This document shows positions 44,282 to 53,797 of a stretch of DNA of 64,000 nt, piece after piece (position 1 is the stretch's first letter; the number at the start of each line of letters is the position of its first letter). The DNA is taken from the NCBI GenBank assembly GCA_900105225.1, contig LT629764.1, forward strand, positions 4,732,501 through 4,796,500. Direction: 5' to 3'. The DNA comes from Paenibacillaceae bacterium GAS479 (GTDB taxonomy: Bacteria; Bacillota; Bacilli; Paenibacillales; Paenibacillaceae). The notes beneath the pieces were generated by a model. That model was not told where the DNA came from, searched no databases, and worked only from the letters and a program-made list of their open reading frames with translations. The position numbers and the translations under genes were made by a program.

Positions 44282-44824
44282 GTGGAGATGCAGTTTCACG
44301 CAACGACGATCTGTGCCGTCCGCCATAATGGAAAAGGCGCGATTGCAGGGGATGGTCAGGTTACGTTCGGCAACAGCATGATCATGAAAGGTTCCGCCAA
44401 GAAGGTGAGGCGTCTATACCGTGGCCAGGTCGCCGCGGGCTTCGCAGGTTCTGTCGCTGATGCAATTACGCTGTTCGAGAAGTTCGAGAGCAAGCTTGAG
44501 GAGCATCATGGCAATTTGCAGCGTGCTGCAGTTGAGTTGGCAAAGGATTGGCGATCTGATCGTATACTGAGGCGACTCGAAGCGATGCTGCTCGTCATGG
44601 ATGATTCTGGACTGCTGCTCATATCCGGCAATGGAGAGGTCATCGAGCCGGATGACGGCATCCTTGCCATCGGCTCCGGTGGTAGCTTCGCTCTTGCTGC
44701 AGCCAGGGCGCTCAAAAAGCATGCTCCTACTCTCAGTGCGAGAGAAATGGCTCAGGCTGCACTTGAGACAGCGGCCGAAATTTGCGTGTTCACTAATCAT
44801 AACATCATTGTTGAAGAGGTTTAG
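44282..44824 (+). CDS. clpQ: ATP-dependent protease subunit ClpQ (HslV)
   Basis: Proteasome-beta-like peptidase subunit working with ClpY, 180 residues. Core blocks: [80 protein letters not shown]. In B. subtilis the mature N-terminus is a catalytic Ser (MSSFHATTI). Here the start GTG-GAG-ATG-CAG gives MEMQFHATT, with no Ser or Thr at position 2, so a TT nucleophile would need removal of about seven residues. The GAGGAGGAGGAG site best fits the GTG; the ATG at 44288 is the alternative. Confidence 0.94.
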   Translation: MEMQFHATTICAVRHNGKGAIAGDGQVTFGNSMIMKGSAKKVRRLYRGQVAAGFAGSVADAITLFEKFESKLEEHHGNLQRAAVELAKDWRSDRILRRLEAMLLVMDDSGLLLISGNGEVIEPDDGILAIGSGGSFALAAARALKKHAPTLSAREMAQAALETAAEICVFTNHNIIVEEV

Positions 44825-44870
44825 CGGCACCATCGTAGGTTGAATTCAGTATGGATAAGGAGTGAGCCTG

Positions 44871-46265
44871 GTGAAGGAAGCCATGACACCGCGTCAAATC
44901 GTAGCTGAATTGGACAAATATATTGTGGGACAAAAACAGGCCAAACGTTCGGTAGCTGTTGCGCTTCGCAACCGATACCGCCGTAGCCGCCTGGAGGAAA
45001 GCCTGCGGGACGAGATTGTGCCGAAAAACATTTTAATGATCGGCCCTACCGGCGTAGGCAAGACAGAAATCGCTCGGAGACTGGCGAAGCTCGTTGGCGC
45101 GCCTTTTGTCAAAGTAGAAGCGACGAAATTCACTGAAGTGGGTTATGTAGGTCGTGATGTAGAGGCTATTATTCGCGATCTCGTGGAAGTCTCGATTCGT
45201 ATGGTGAAGTTCGAGCGTATGGAAAAGGTCAAAGCCAAGGCGGAAGAAATGGCCAATGAGCGGCTGGTTGAGCTGTTGGTGCCATCACCAGCGAAGCCGA
45301 AGAGCGGTAAAAATCCGCTTGAGATGCTGTTTGGCGGCAATGGGCGTGAAGACGAGCCAGAAGATAAAACATCCGAGCCTGAGCGTGAAGCTAAACGCCA
45401 AGCTGTCCGAGTCAAGTTGCTCGCCGGCGAGCTCGAAAAGGATATGCTTGAGCTGGATGTGGAGGACACATCGCCTAATATGATGGATATGCTTAGCGGG
45501 CAAGGCAACGAGATGATGGGAATGAACATGCAAGAGCTGATGGGCCAGTTCATGCCTAAGCGTACGAAGCTTCGCAAGCTAAGCGTCAAGGAAGCTCGCA
45601 AAGTACTGACTCATGAGGAAGCTGGCAAGCTGATCGATATGGACGACGTTATCGCGGAGTCGGTGAATCGCGCCGAACAGTCAGGCATTGTATTCCTCGA
45701 CGAAATTGATAAGATTGCTAGTCCTTCAAAGGGCTCTGGCCCTGATATTTCCCGTGAGGGAGTTCAGAGAGACATCCTACCAATTGTCGAAGGTTCGACA
45801 ATTATGACCAAGTATGGCGCAGTCAAAACAGATTATATGCTGTTCATTGCGGCTGGAGCGTTCCATGTATCAAAGCCTGCAGACCTCATTCCCGAGCTGC
45901 AAGGGCGTTTTCCAATTCGTGTGGAGCTCACATCACTGAGCCTTGAGGACTTTATACAGATCCTTAAGGAGCCTCAAAATGCATTAACTAAGCAATATGC
46001 TGCCCTTCTTGGAACAGAGGGCATTAATATTTCGTTCTCGGATGAAGCGATTGCGGAACTCGCTTCCATTGCTGCCGAGGTGAATCGGAATACTGAAAAT
46101 ATCGGAGCTCGCAGGCTTCATACCATATTGGAGAAGCTGCTGGAGGATTTGTCGTTTGAGGCGCCGGATCTAACGCTGGAGAGTCTTCAGATTACTCCAG
46201 AATACGTCAGGGAGAAGCTGGCTTCAATCGCCCAGAATCGGGATTTGAGCCAGTACATTTTATAG
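44871..46265 (+). CDS. clpY: ATP-dependent protease ATPase subunit ClpY (HslU)
   Basis: AAA+ unfoldase partner of ClpQ, 464 residues. Start region [20 protein letters not shown]; Walker [21 protein letters not shown]; the [16 protein letters not shown] pore region; a charged intermediate (I) domain about 130-235, rich in Met/Glu; Walker [18 protein letters not shown]; and sensor motifs in [15 protein letters not shown]. The GTG at 44871 fits AAGGAG at 44858 better than the earlier GTG at 44862, which overlaps the SD. Forms an operon with clpQ and probably codY. Confidence 0.95.
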   Translation: MKEAMTPRQIVAELDKYIVGQKQAKRSVAVALRNRYRRSRLEESLRDEIVPKNILMIGPTGVGKTEIARRLAKLVGAPFVKVEATKFTEVGYVGRDVEAIIRDLVEVSIRMVKFERMEKVKAKAEEMANERLVELLVPSPAKPKSGKNPLEMLFGGNGREDEPEDKTSEPEREAKRQAVRVKLLAGELEKDMLELDVEDTSPNMMDMLSGQGNEMMGMNMQELMGQFMPKRTKLRKLSVKEARKVLTHEEAGKLIDMDDVIAESVNRAEQSGIVFLDEIDKIASPSKGSGPDISREGVQRDILPIVEGSTIMTKYGAVKTDYMLFIAAGAFHVSKPADLIPELQGRFPIRVELTSLSLEDFIQILKEPQNALTKQYAALLGTEGINISFSDEAIAELASIAAEVNRNTENIGARRLHTILEKLLEDLSFEAPDLTLESLQITPEYVREKLASIAQNRDLSQYIL

Positions 46266-46299
46266 CAATGCAGAGGGGTTCGGGGGGCAACTATTACTT

Positions 46300-47070
46300 A
46301 TGACTTTATTGACTAAAACAAGAACGCTTAACAGACTATTGCAAAAGGCAGCTGGCAAAGCGCTGAGTTTCAGGGAGATGGCTGAGGTTTTAAGTACAGT
46401 CATTCAGGCGAATATCTTTGTTGTAAGTCGCAGAGGAAAAATTCTTGGCTGTGCTGCAGTGGATCGCTTTGATCATGATCAATTTCGGAATATGGCCTCG
46501 GAAGAACTTCGTTTTCCGAATGAAAGCAATGATCGCTTTCTGTTTATGAATGATCCTGCGACCAATGTTGAACCTGATCCGGGTATCGCAGCTGTGTTTC
46601 CGTTCATGGGTACTCAGGAGATTATGTGTGTCGTTCCTGTGACGGGAGGCGGAGATCGTCTGGGAACAGTTGTACTTTCACGCGGCAATGGAGCTTTTGA
46701 CGATGATGATCTGATATTGGCGGAGTATGGTTCTACGATTGTCGGTATGGAAATATTGCGAGAACGAGCCGAGGAGATTGCGCTGGAGGCTAGAAGCCGT
46801 GCAGTCGTCTCCGTGGCGATGGGATCGCTCTCCTTCAGCGAAATGGAAGCTGTTGAGCATATTTTCGATGAACTTGAAGGCAAGGAAGGTTTGTTGGTCG
46901 CTTCCAAAATTGCCGACCGGGTCGGAATAACTAGGTCTGTAATCGTAAACGCGCTACGCAAACTTGAGAGTGCTGGAGTTATCGAAACGCGATCACTTGG
47001 GATGAAAGGAACTTACATCCGCATCCTTAATCAACAACTTTTGGAAGAATTAAGTAAATTGAAAAAGTAA
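46300..47070 (+). CDS. codY: GTP-sensing transcriptional regulator CodY
   Basis: Global repressor responding to branched-chain amino acids and GTP, 256 residues. N-terminal GAF domain (about 1-155) with the ligand loops [20 protein letters not shown] and [14 protein letters not shown]. The C-terminal winged HTH ([20 protein letters not shown], then [18 protein letters not shown]) is nearly invariant in the family. It ends clpQY-codY just before the flagellar operon, as in B. subtilis. A strong terminator follows. Confidence 0.97.
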   Translation: MTLLTKTRTLNRLLQKAAGKALSFREMAEVLSTVIQANIFVVSRRGKILGCAAVDRFDHDQFRNMASEELRFPNESNDRFLFMNDPATNVEPDPGIAAVFPFMGTQEIMCVVPVTGGGDRLGTVVLSRGNGAFDDDDLILAEYGSTIVGMEILRERAEEIALEARSRAVVSVAMGSLSFSEMEAVEHIFDELEGKEGLLVASKIADRVGITRSVIVNALRKLESAGVIETRSLGMKGTYIRILNQQLLEELSKLKK

Positions 47071-47094
47071 ATAAGGGACAATAGTCCCAAAGAG

Positions 47095-47127
47095 GCCCTA
47101 TCTTTATATAAAGATAGGGCTTTTTTC
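47095..47127 (+). terminator. Terminator after codY
   Basis: GCCCTATCTTTA and TAAAGATAGGGC form a long perfect stem followed by six T residues. It separates codY from the flagellar operon. In the remaining gap to flgB no clear sigma-A or sigma-D promoter was identified. Confidence 0.93.
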
Positions 47128-47287
47128 TCATTGTAATAAATATGGAAATTTAGGAAGATAAGCATGTCGGCAAATCTCGACATTAGTTTCTCATTTTTTT
47201 AATTTTTAATTGTCGAAGAAGCAGGAATGCTGCGAGATTTGTTGAATAAGTGATATTAGAATTCGTCAGGAAAGTGGTGAATTGGGG

Positions 47288-47701
47288 TTGAATGTCTTGG
47301 GAGGCGCGGATTTTGGCAGACTTGTTGGGGCAATGAGAGCTGCAGAGTCAAGGCAGCAAATCATATCGGATAATATATCCAATGCAGACACACCGCAGTT
47401 CAAACGTTCCGAACTAGTATTCGAAGAGTTACTTGCGGAGCAAATGAATGAGTCTGGTCGTAGGTCTTTAGAAGGAACGAGGACCGACAAAAGACACTTT
47501 GAAATAGGACCTTCGAATCATATCCCAGATTCTAAGCTTGTAACAGATGAGACTTCAGTCATAAATAATAATGGTAGTAATGTGGATATAGATCGGGAGA
47601 TGGCGCTGCTAGCGAAAAATCAGCTCCGGTATAACTCCTATATTCAACAAATAAACCATGAGATTTCAATGAAGCGAATGGCGTTAGACGGGAGAGGATA
47701 A
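47288..47701 (+). CDS. flgB: Flagellar basal body rod protein FlgB
   Basis: Proximal rod subunit exported through the flagellar secretion gate, 137 residues. The N-terminal rod motif is RQQIISDNISNADTPQFKRS, and the C-terminal helix includes AKNQLRYNSYIQQINHEIS. A TTG at 47288 is preferred because AAAGTGGTG lies about 9 bases upstream; the TTG at 47282 is too close. First gene of the flagellar operon; its stop is 3 bases before flgC. Confidence 0.94.
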   Translation: MNVLGGADFGRLVGAMRAAESRQQIISDNISNADTPQFKRSELVFEELLAEQMNESGRRSLEGTRTDKRHFEIGPSNHIPDSKLVTDETSVINNNGSNVDIDREMALLAKNQLRYNSYIQQINHEISMKRMALDGRG

Positions 47702-47704
47702 GCG

Positions 47705-48151
47705 ATGAAATTGACCAATGGTTTCGACATCAGCGCCTCCGCGCTTACCGCACAGAGATTGCGGATGGATGTAATTTCATCCAATATCGCGAACGCCGAG
47801 ACGACTAGAGGTTCATTTGTGAATGGAGAATTCCAGCCCTATAAACGAAAGATGGTCGTGCTAGAGCCGATGGGGCAGAATAGCTTTTCTTCTATGCTTC
47901 AAAACGAGATGGATGGAAAAAGCAAAGGAGTAAAGGTTGGACGCATCGTTGAGGATCAAACGCCGGAGAAGCTGGTTTATAACCCAACTCATCCCGATGC
48001 GGATGCTAGCGGTTATGTACGAATGCCGAACGTCGATGTAACCAAAGAGATGGTAGATATGATTTCAGCATCTCGATCCTATGAAGCGAACGTGACCGCT
48101 CTTAACGCGACGAAGGCAATGTTCGTCAAGGCGCTTGAAATCGGAAAATAG
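47705..48151 (+). CDS. flgC: Flagellar basal body rod protein FlgC
   Basis: Rod subunit, 148 residues. N-terminal motif ALTAQRLRMDVISSNIANAE, then TTRGSFVNGEFQPYKRKM. The C-terminal helix MVDMISASRSYEANVTALNA pairs with the N-terminus in the assembled rod. Close spacing after flgB and before fliE shows operon membership. Confidence 0.96.
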   Translation: MKLTNGFDISASALTAQRLRMDVISSNIANAETTRGSFVNGEFQPYKRKMVVLEPMGQNSFSSMLQNEMDGKSKGVKVGRIVEDQTPEKLVYNPTHPDADASGYVRMPNVDVTKEMVDMISASRSYEANVTALNATKAMFVKALEIGK

Positions 48152-48167
48152 AAAGGAGAAAGCCTAG

Positions 48168-48476
48168 ATGATTCAACCGATATCGCTCGCTCAAGTACAA
48201 CAGCCGAATCCTATTATTCAAACGGCTAAGACGACAGAAGCGACCCCGAGCGAACTTACCGATAGTTTTGCGAGTATGCTTAAAAATGCGCTTGACAGTG
48301 CAAGTGCTCAAGAGCAGAACGTACATAAAGTCAATAATCAGTTCTTGGTTGGACAGGCGGATATTTCTCAAGTGATGGTGGTCTCGCAGCAGGCTCAATT
48401 AACCCTTCAGCTCGTGACGCAGGTCCGGAACAAGGCTGTCGAAGCTTATCAGGAAATCATGCGTATGCAAATCTAG
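48168..48476 (+). CDS. fliE: Flagellar hook-basal body complex protein FliE
   Basis: Adapter between the MS ring and the rod, 102 residues. The C-terminal half is diagnostic: DSFASMLKNALDSASAQEQN, VNNQFLVGQADISQVMV, and AQLTLQLVTQVRNKAVEAYQ. AGAAAGGAGAAAG precedes the ATG. Confidence 0.95.
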   Translation: MIQPISLAQVQQPNPIIQTAKTTEATPSELTDSFASMLKNALDSASAQEQNVHKVNNQFLVGQADISQVMVVSQQAQLTLQLVTQVRNKAVEAYQEIMRMQI

Positions 48477-48515
48477 AGCTGAGCTTCGTGCAACAGCAAT
48501 CTGCGGGGTGAAAAA

Positions 48516-50081
48516 GTGAACGAGAAATTAGCCCGGTATAGCGCCTCCGTTAAAAATTACTGGAGCGCAATGGGGAAAAAACAAAAGATTTGGCTCGGCG
48601 CTACGTTAGGGGTGCTGTTGCTGACAATCATACTGCTAACGGCTATTCTCACAAAGACGCAGTATGAGACCGTATTTAATGAATTAGATACTACCGATGC
48701 TCAAGCAATAATGAATTACCTGGATAGTAGCAATGTTGCATACAAACTCGAAAATGGCGGATCGTCTATCGCTGTTCCTAGCAGCGAAGCAGATCGAGTC
48801 AGAGTAGCCGCAGGCTCCCAAGGCCTGGTTCAAAACGGCTCCATCGGTTTTGAAGCTTTCAGTGCAAGCTCCTCGCAATTCGGTATGACAGATAATGAAT
48901 TTAACGTTCGTTACAAAAATGCTTTGAATGGTGAGGTTCAACAGCTTCTCAACGCCATGCAAGGTGTTTCCACAAGTAAGGTCGTCGTCAATCTTCCGAA
49001 GGAAAGCGTGTTTGCTCAGCCGGATGAAGGCTCAGGAGCTTCGGTATCCGTCGTCATGAAGTTTAAACCAGGCTTCAGACCGAGTCAGGATGAGATTGAT
49101 GGATATTTCAATCTTGTGAAAACCTCCATTCCTAATTTGAAGGTTACTGACATTACAATTACAAGTCCTCAAGGAGAGCTAAGCCCTTCTTCCAAGGCTG
49201 GCGGTGTTCTCTCAGGCACTGGCGACACAGAATCCCTTTTCCAAATTAGGAAAAAGTACGAGGCTGAACTGAAACGGAACATAGAGGAATTCCTCGGTCC
49301 GATGCTTGGCAGCGAAAATCTGGTTGTCAGCGTTACAAGCAGTCTTAACTTCGATCAAACGAATCGAGTGGAAGATCTCGTGAGTCCGCTTGAGGGTAAC
49401 AACAATAATGGCATCATCATAAGCCAGCAAGAAGAAAACGAGAGCTCAGAAGGATCTGCTGGCGATGTTGGTGGAGTTGCAGGAACGGGAGAAACGGATG
49501 TTCCAGGTTATTCTTCAGCAGCAAGCGGCTCCAACACTTCCGAGAAAAGCTCCCGAACGACTAACTATGATGTGAATCGTATCAAAAACACGGTTGTGGG
49601 CGGTCCATATGCCGTCAAGGATCTGAGCGTAAGCATAGGACTTCCTAATGATCTATTAAACCAGGAAACACGTGATCAAATCACCAATTATTTAACATCT
49701 TTTGTCCGGTCTCAGTTAATTGATTCAGGACAAGACGTAAGTAATGACGATTTAATCGCTAAGAAAGTTGCGGTTATTGGACAAAATTTTGCGGGATCGT
49801 CTACTGCTGCCGGAGTTGGTGGATTGTCTACAGCCTGGATGATCGCAATTGGCGTCGCCGCCGCTGCACTTGTTGCAGGTATCATCTTCGCGGTTCGCAA
49901 ACGCCGTCGTAACGTAGAGGAAGAGTTTATTGAAGAACTTCCACCTAGAGTTGAGTATCCATCAATCAACCTCGAGAGCGTCAACAATGAAAGTCAGGTC
50001 CGCAAAAATCTTGAAACTCTTGCCAAGCGTAAGCCGGATGAATTCGTCAGTCTTCTCCGCACCTGGCTAGTAGAAGAATAG
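48516..50081 (+). CDS. fliF: Flagellar MS-ring protein FliF
   Basis: Membrane ring that anchors the motor, 521 residues, GTG start. First membrane segment at about 27-47 (IWLGATLGVLLLTIILLTAI). The ring-building domains follow (YLDSSNVAYKLENGGSSIAV, SSQFGMTDNEFNVRYKNALN, VVVNLPKESVFA). A periplasmic-type low-complexity loop lies near 300-350. The second membrane segment is at about 440-462 (AWMIAIGVAAAALVAGIIFA), and a short C-terminal tail (VRKNLETLAKRKPDEFVSLL) docks FliG. Confidence 0.96.
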   Translation: MNEKLARYSASVKNYWSAMGKKQKIWLGATLGVLLLTIILLTAILTKTQYETVFNELDTTDAQAIMNYLDSSNVAYKLENGGSSIAVPSSEADRVRVAAGSQGLVQNGSIGFEAFSASSSQFGMTDNEFNVRYKNALNGEVQQLLNAMQGVSTSKVVVNLPKESVFAQPDEGSGASVSVVMKFKPGFRPSQDEIDGYFNLVKTSIPNLKVTDITITSPQGELSPSSKAGGVLSGTGDTESLFQIRKKYEAELKRNIEEFLGPMLGSENLVVSVTSSLNFDQTNRVEDLVSPLEGNNNNGIIISQQEENESSEGSAGDVGGVAGTGETDVPGYSSAASGSNTSEKSSRTTNYDVNRIKNTVVGGPYAVKDLSVSIGLPNDLLNQETRDQITNYLTSFVRSQLIDSGQDVSNDDLIAKKVAVIGQNFAGSSTAAGVGGLSTAWMIAIGVAAAALVAGIIFAVRKRRRNVEEEFIEELPPRVEYPSINLESVNNESQVRKNLETLAKRKPDEFVSLLRTWLVEE

Positions 50082-50093
50082 GAGGAGCTTTTT

Positions 50094-51107
50094 GTGGCTA
50101 AAGCGATGCAGACTTTAACCGGCCGCCAAAAGGCTGCCATTCTCCTCATTACGCTGGGGCCGGAAGTGTCCGCTCAGATTTTTAAAAATCTGAGGGAAGA
50201 AGAGATTGAACAGCTGACGCTTGAGATTGCTAATGTTCGCAAGGTGGACAGCATCGAGCGAGACACAATCATGGGCGAGTTTTATCAAATATGTCTGGCT
50301 CAGGAATATATTTCGCAGGGCGGTATCGCTTATGCCAAGGATATTCTCGAAAAGGCGCTTGGCGCACAGAAGGCTCAGGAAGTTCTGAACCGATTGACCG
50401 CCACTTTGCAGGTAAGACCGTTCGATTTTGCCCGCAAAGCGGAGCCGACACAGATTCTCAACTTTATTCAAAACGAAAACGTGCAGACGATTGCTCTTGT
50501 ACTCTCGTACTTGCAGCCAGAGCAGGCGTCCCATATTCTGTCTTCGCTACCTCAGGATAAACAGGCTGATGTTGCTAGACGCGTAGCGCTGATGGACAGT
50601 ACATCGCCGGATGTTATTTCGCAAGTTGAACGTGTTCTGGAGCAGAAGCTATCGGCAACAGTCACGCAGGACTACACGAATGCTGGCGGTATCGACTCTA
50701 TCGTTCAGATCCTCAACGGCGTCGACCGCGGCACTGAGCGCACGATTCTGGATTCACTTGAGATTCAAGATCCTGAGCTCGCCGAAGAAATCAAAAAGCG
50801 TATGTTCGTTTTCGAGGACATCGTCAACATCGACAACCGTGCGATTCAGCGAATCATCCGCGATATCGAGAACTCCGACCTACAGCTTGCGCTCAAGGTC
50901 GCCAGCGAAGAAGTACGCGAAGCGATTTTCCGCAATATGTCCAAGCGTATGGCCGAAACGTTCAAGGAAGAAATGGAATTCATGGGTCCTGTCCGGCTGC
51001 GTGATGTCGAGGAAGCTCAGACCCGCATCGTAGCGACGATTCGCAGGTTGGAGGAATCCGGAGACATTATAATCGCCCGCGGCGGAGGAGATGACATTAT
51101 TGTCTAA
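50094..51107 (+). CDS. fliG: Flagellar motor switch protein FliG
   Basis: Rotor component that converts ion flow into torque, 337 residues. N-terminal FliF-binding domain (LTGRQKAAILLITLGPEVSA), middle ARM domain with EHPQ-like region QPEQASHILSSLPQDKQADV, and C-terminal charged torque helix with MFVFEDIVNIDNRAIQRIIR and DLQLALKVASEEVREAIFRN. AGGAGGAGC precedes the start. The 3' end overlaps fliH. Confidence 0.97.
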   Translation: MAKAMQTLTGRQKAAILLITLGPEVSAQIFKNLREEEIEQLTLEIANVRKVDSIERDTIMGEFYQICLAQEYISQGGIAYAKDILEKALGAQKAQEVLNRLTATLQVRPFDFARKAEPTQILNFIQNENVQTIALVLSYLQPEQASHILSSLPQDKQADVARRVALMDSTSPDVISQVERVLEQKLSATVTQDYTNAGGIDSIVQILNGVDRGTERTILDSLEIQDPELAEEIKKRMFVFEDIVNIDNRAIQRIIRDIENSDLQLALKVASEEVREAIFRNMSKRMAETFKEEMEFMGPVRLRDVEEAQTRIVATIRRLEESGDIIIARGGGDDIIV

Positions 51108-51957
51108 TCTGATCAAATCCTCTCATGTAATCCCGAAACAAGAGCATCAACGGCTGGAACGGTACTATACCCGTCAGGGGGATGGTCAGCCTGGAGAGAT
51201 GGCGAATTCGGCGGATCTAACGATGCGACTGGATCTAGAGCTGTATCAGCCCCGTGTGGATCAAGCGACGGAAGCTCTGCAAAAGCAGATTTTGGCCGAT
51301 GCCCAAGGTGTAGCTGACGATACAATCGCCGATGCGGTTAGGCGTTCTGAAGAGCTGCTCCAGCAGGCCAACCATGAAGCTGAACAGTGGTGGCATGCTC
51401 GCAGAGCCGATGATGAGCATTTAATTCAGGAAATCCGCAGCTCCGGTTATGAAGCAGGATTTCAACTCGGGCGCCAGGAAGCGGAGGCTGAGCTGAAACA
51501 GCAGTGGGAGCAGCAAATTCAGGAATCCGCTGTAATGCTGGAGTCGGCTTATCAGATGCGAGAGCAGATTATCCAAGAAGCAGAGCCGTTTCTCATCGAG
51601 CTAAGCTGCAGCATTGCCGAAAAGCTTGTAGGAAAGCAACTGACGCTGGATCCGAACATCGCCACTGAGCTCATTCGCAGTGCGTTGTCACGACGCAGAG
51701 AGCATGGAGTCATCGTATTATGCGTCGCTCCGTCACAGCTTGCTGCAGTACAGGCGGCGAGAGACGAGCTTGAGCTATCAATCGACTCGCAAGCTGAGCT
51801 CCAAATTCTGCCTGATGCTTCGGTTAAAGATCATGGATGCGTCATTCGTTCAGCATTCGGCAGCATTGATGCTCGCATCGATACTCAGCTGGCCGAGATA
51901 AAGAAGGAGCTTGTCCAACTGGCGCAACAGCGTGATGGACAGGAGGCGCATCCATGA
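51091..51957 (+). CDS. fliH: Flagellar assembly protein FliH
   Basis: Regulator of the export ATPase FliI, 288 residues. N-terminal half helical and Glu/Gln rich (about 60-150, coiled coil). The C-terminal domain, EPFLIELSCSIAEKLVGKQL and VIVLCVAPSQLAAVQAARDE, then SVKDHGCVIRSAFGSIDARI, matches the FliH/V-ATPase subunit E type. The ATG at 51091 lies within the end of fliG. A TTG at 51100 (LSNLIKSSH) is an alternative start because the GGAGG is very close to the ATG. Confidence 0.93.
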   Translation: MTLLSNLIKSSHVIPKQEHQRLERYYTRQGDGQPGEMANSADLTMRLDLELYQPRVDQATEALQKQILADAQGVADDTIADAVRRSEELLQQANHEAEQWWHARRADDEHLIQEIRSSGYEAGFQLGRQEAEAELKQQWEQQIQESAVMLESAYQMREQIIQEAEPFLIELSCSIAEKLVGKQLTLDPNIATELIRSALSRRREHGVIVLCVAPSQLAAVQAARDELELSIDSQAELQILPDASVKDHGCVIRSAFGSIDARIDTQLAEIKKELVQLAQQRDGQEAHP

Positions 51958-53273
51958 ACGGGCTATCCGCTTCAAAGTATGTAGAGCATCTTGCTGGAAT
52001 TGATCCGGTGCGGGTAAACGGCAAGGTTACACAGGTAATCGGACTGACCGTGGAAAGCGAAGGGCCAGATGCCGGCATTGGAGATGTCTGCTACATTTAC
52101 CCCGGAAAAGGATCTCCGCCGCTAATGGCTGAGGTTGTAGGTTTCCGAGACAATCGGCTGGTGCTGATGCCGCTTGGCGATCTGAATGCAATCGGGCCAG
52201 GATGCGATGTCGTCGGTACAGGTAAACCCCTCACGGTACAGGTTGGATCTGAACTTCTCGGCAAAGTTTTAGACGGTCTGGGCAGGCCGCTAGACGGTAG
52301 CTTTATTCCGAGCCGCATGGTGCGCTATCCGACGACAGCTCCTCCAAGTAACCCGCTATTCCGGCCTAGAGTAACGGAGCCGCTCGGCATTGGAGTCAGG
52401 GCGATCGACGGTTTGCTAACTGTAGGGCAAGGTCAGCGTGTCGGCATTTTCGCCGGATCAGGCGTCGGGAAGAGCACTCTGCTGGGAATGATTGCTCGTA
52501 ATACTGCCGCAGATGTCAATGTTATCGCGCTGATCGGTGAGCGGGGCCGTGAGGTGCTCGAGTTTATCGAGAAGGATCTCGGTCCCGAAGGGCTAGCCCG
52601 TTCCGTGGTGATCGTGGCAACCTCAGATCAGCCGGCACTCATTCGCATCAAAGGTGCAGTTATCGCAACTACAATTGCGGAATATTTCCGTGATCGCGGG
52701 CTCAACGTCATGCTGATGATGGACTCAGTGACTCGCTACGCAATGGCCCAGCGCGAGGTTGGACTCGCTGTTGGTGAACCGCCTGCAACTAGGGGCTATA
52801 CACCTTCTGTGTTTGCAACATTGCCTAAGCTGCTTGAGCGGGCAGGAACGGGTCCGACCGGTTCCATCACAGCCTTCTACACCGTGTTGGTAGATGGCGA
52901 CGATATGAATGAGCCGGTAGCCGACGCAGTCCGCGGTATTTTGGATGGGCATATTGTGCTAAGTCGCGATCTTGCTCACAAAGGACATTTCCCGGCTATC
53001 GATGTTCTCAGCTCGGTCAGCCGTGTCATGAATGAAATCGTGACTAATGAGCATCGAAGTGCTTCCGCTGAGCTCAAAAAATTGCTTGCTATATATAGAG
53101 ATTCGGAAGATCTCATCAATATAGGGGCGTACCAAAGCGGATCAAATCATGAAATTGATGAGGCTATTTCCCAAATTGGCGCCATTCATAACTTTACGCG
53201 CCAGAGTACGAATGAAAAAGCGGATTACCAGCAGACGCTGGATAAGCTGATGAATCAATTCAACGGAGGCTGA
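51954..53273 (+). CDS. fliI: Flagellum-specific ATPase FliI
   Basis: ATPase energising flagellar type III export, related to F1-beta, 439 residues. Walker A FAGSGVGKSTLLGMIARNT, Walker B with the VMLMMDSVTRYAMAQREVGL segment, and GEPPATRGYTPSVFATLPKL, the signature of the family. The start overlaps the fliH stop by 4 bases (ATGA). The catalytic Glu lies in LIGERGREVLEFIE. Confidence 0.97.
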   Translation: MNGLSASKYVEHLAGIDPVRVNGKVTQVIGLTVESEGPDAGIGDVCYIYPGKGSPPLMAEVVGFRDNRLVLMPLGDLNAIGPGCDVVGTGKPLTVQVGSELLGKVLDGLGRPLDGSFIPSRMVRYPTTAPPSNPLFRPRVTEPLGIGVRAIDGLLTVGQGQRVGIFAGSGVGKSTLLGMIARNTAADVNVIALIGERGREVLEFIEKDLGPEGLARSVVIVATSDQPALIRIKGAVIATTIAEYFRDRGLNVMLMMDSVTRYAMAQREVGLAVGEPPATRGYTPSVFATLPKLLERAGTGPTGSITAFYTVLVDGDDMNEPVADAVRGILDGHIVLSRDLAHKGHFPAIDVLSSVSRVMNEIVTNEHRSASAELKKLLAIYRDSEDLINIGAYQSGSNHEIDEAISQIGAIHNFTRQSTNEKADYQQTLDKLMNQFNGG

Positions 53274-53281
53274 CAACGCAA

Positions 53282-53731
53282 ATGATGGCATTCCGATATT
53301 CCTATCAAAGTATCGTCAATCTCAAAGCCAGTGAGACGACACAAGCAGAGTGGATGCTGACCGCGGCTGTCAGCCAGTTGAGAGCAGAGGAAATGTCGCT
53401 TGAAGAGCTTCGCAGCCAGCGGCGGCAATGGGAGGATAAGCTGACCCGTCTCGGTGAGCAAGGCAGCACGCTTATCGAGCTGCAGCAAATTCAGTATTTT
53501 ATCCGTCATCTGGACAAATGTATCGGTAGCAAGGAGCTTATGGTACGAGCGGCTGAGCATGAAGTGCTTAACTCAAGGCACAAGCTGTCGGAGCGTAAGG
53601 TACAGGAAAAGATTTGGCTGAAATCCAAGGATAAGGCCTGGCAGAAATTCAAATCCAGCATGCTGGCGGTGGAGCAAGCCGAGTTGGATGAAATCGCAGT
53701 TCAGCGGCATGCCCGTACGGCTCAGCTATAG
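53282..53731 (+). CDS. fliJ: Flagellar export chaperone FliJ
   Basis: 149-residue, almost entirely coiled-coil protein that links FliI and the export gate. Features: FRYSYQSIVNLKASETTQAE at the start, then long Gln/Glu/Arg helices (LEELRSQRRQWEDKLTRLGE, ELMVRAAEHEVLNSRHKLSE). Homology is weak, as usual for FliJ; the call rests on position directly after fliI, length and the helical pattern. Confidence 0.92.
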   Translation: MMAFRYSYQSIVNLKASETTQAEWMLTAAVSQLRAEEMSLEELRSQRRQWEDKLTRLGEQGSTLIELQQIQYFIRHLDKCIGSKELMVRAAEHEVLNSRHKLSERKVQEKIWLKSKDKAWQKFKSSMLAVEQAELDEIAVQRHARTAQL

Positions 53732-53797
53732 GCTGACCAGAAATGACTCGGAAGCTGGATAGACGGGGATGTGCAGTACCCCCGGGAGGGATGACAA

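Noticed and set aside
47130-47287. Sigma-D or sigma-A promoter for the flagellar operon
   Set aside because: TTGTCG near 47211 and a GTCGAA-like element were considered, but neither has a proper partner at the right distance.
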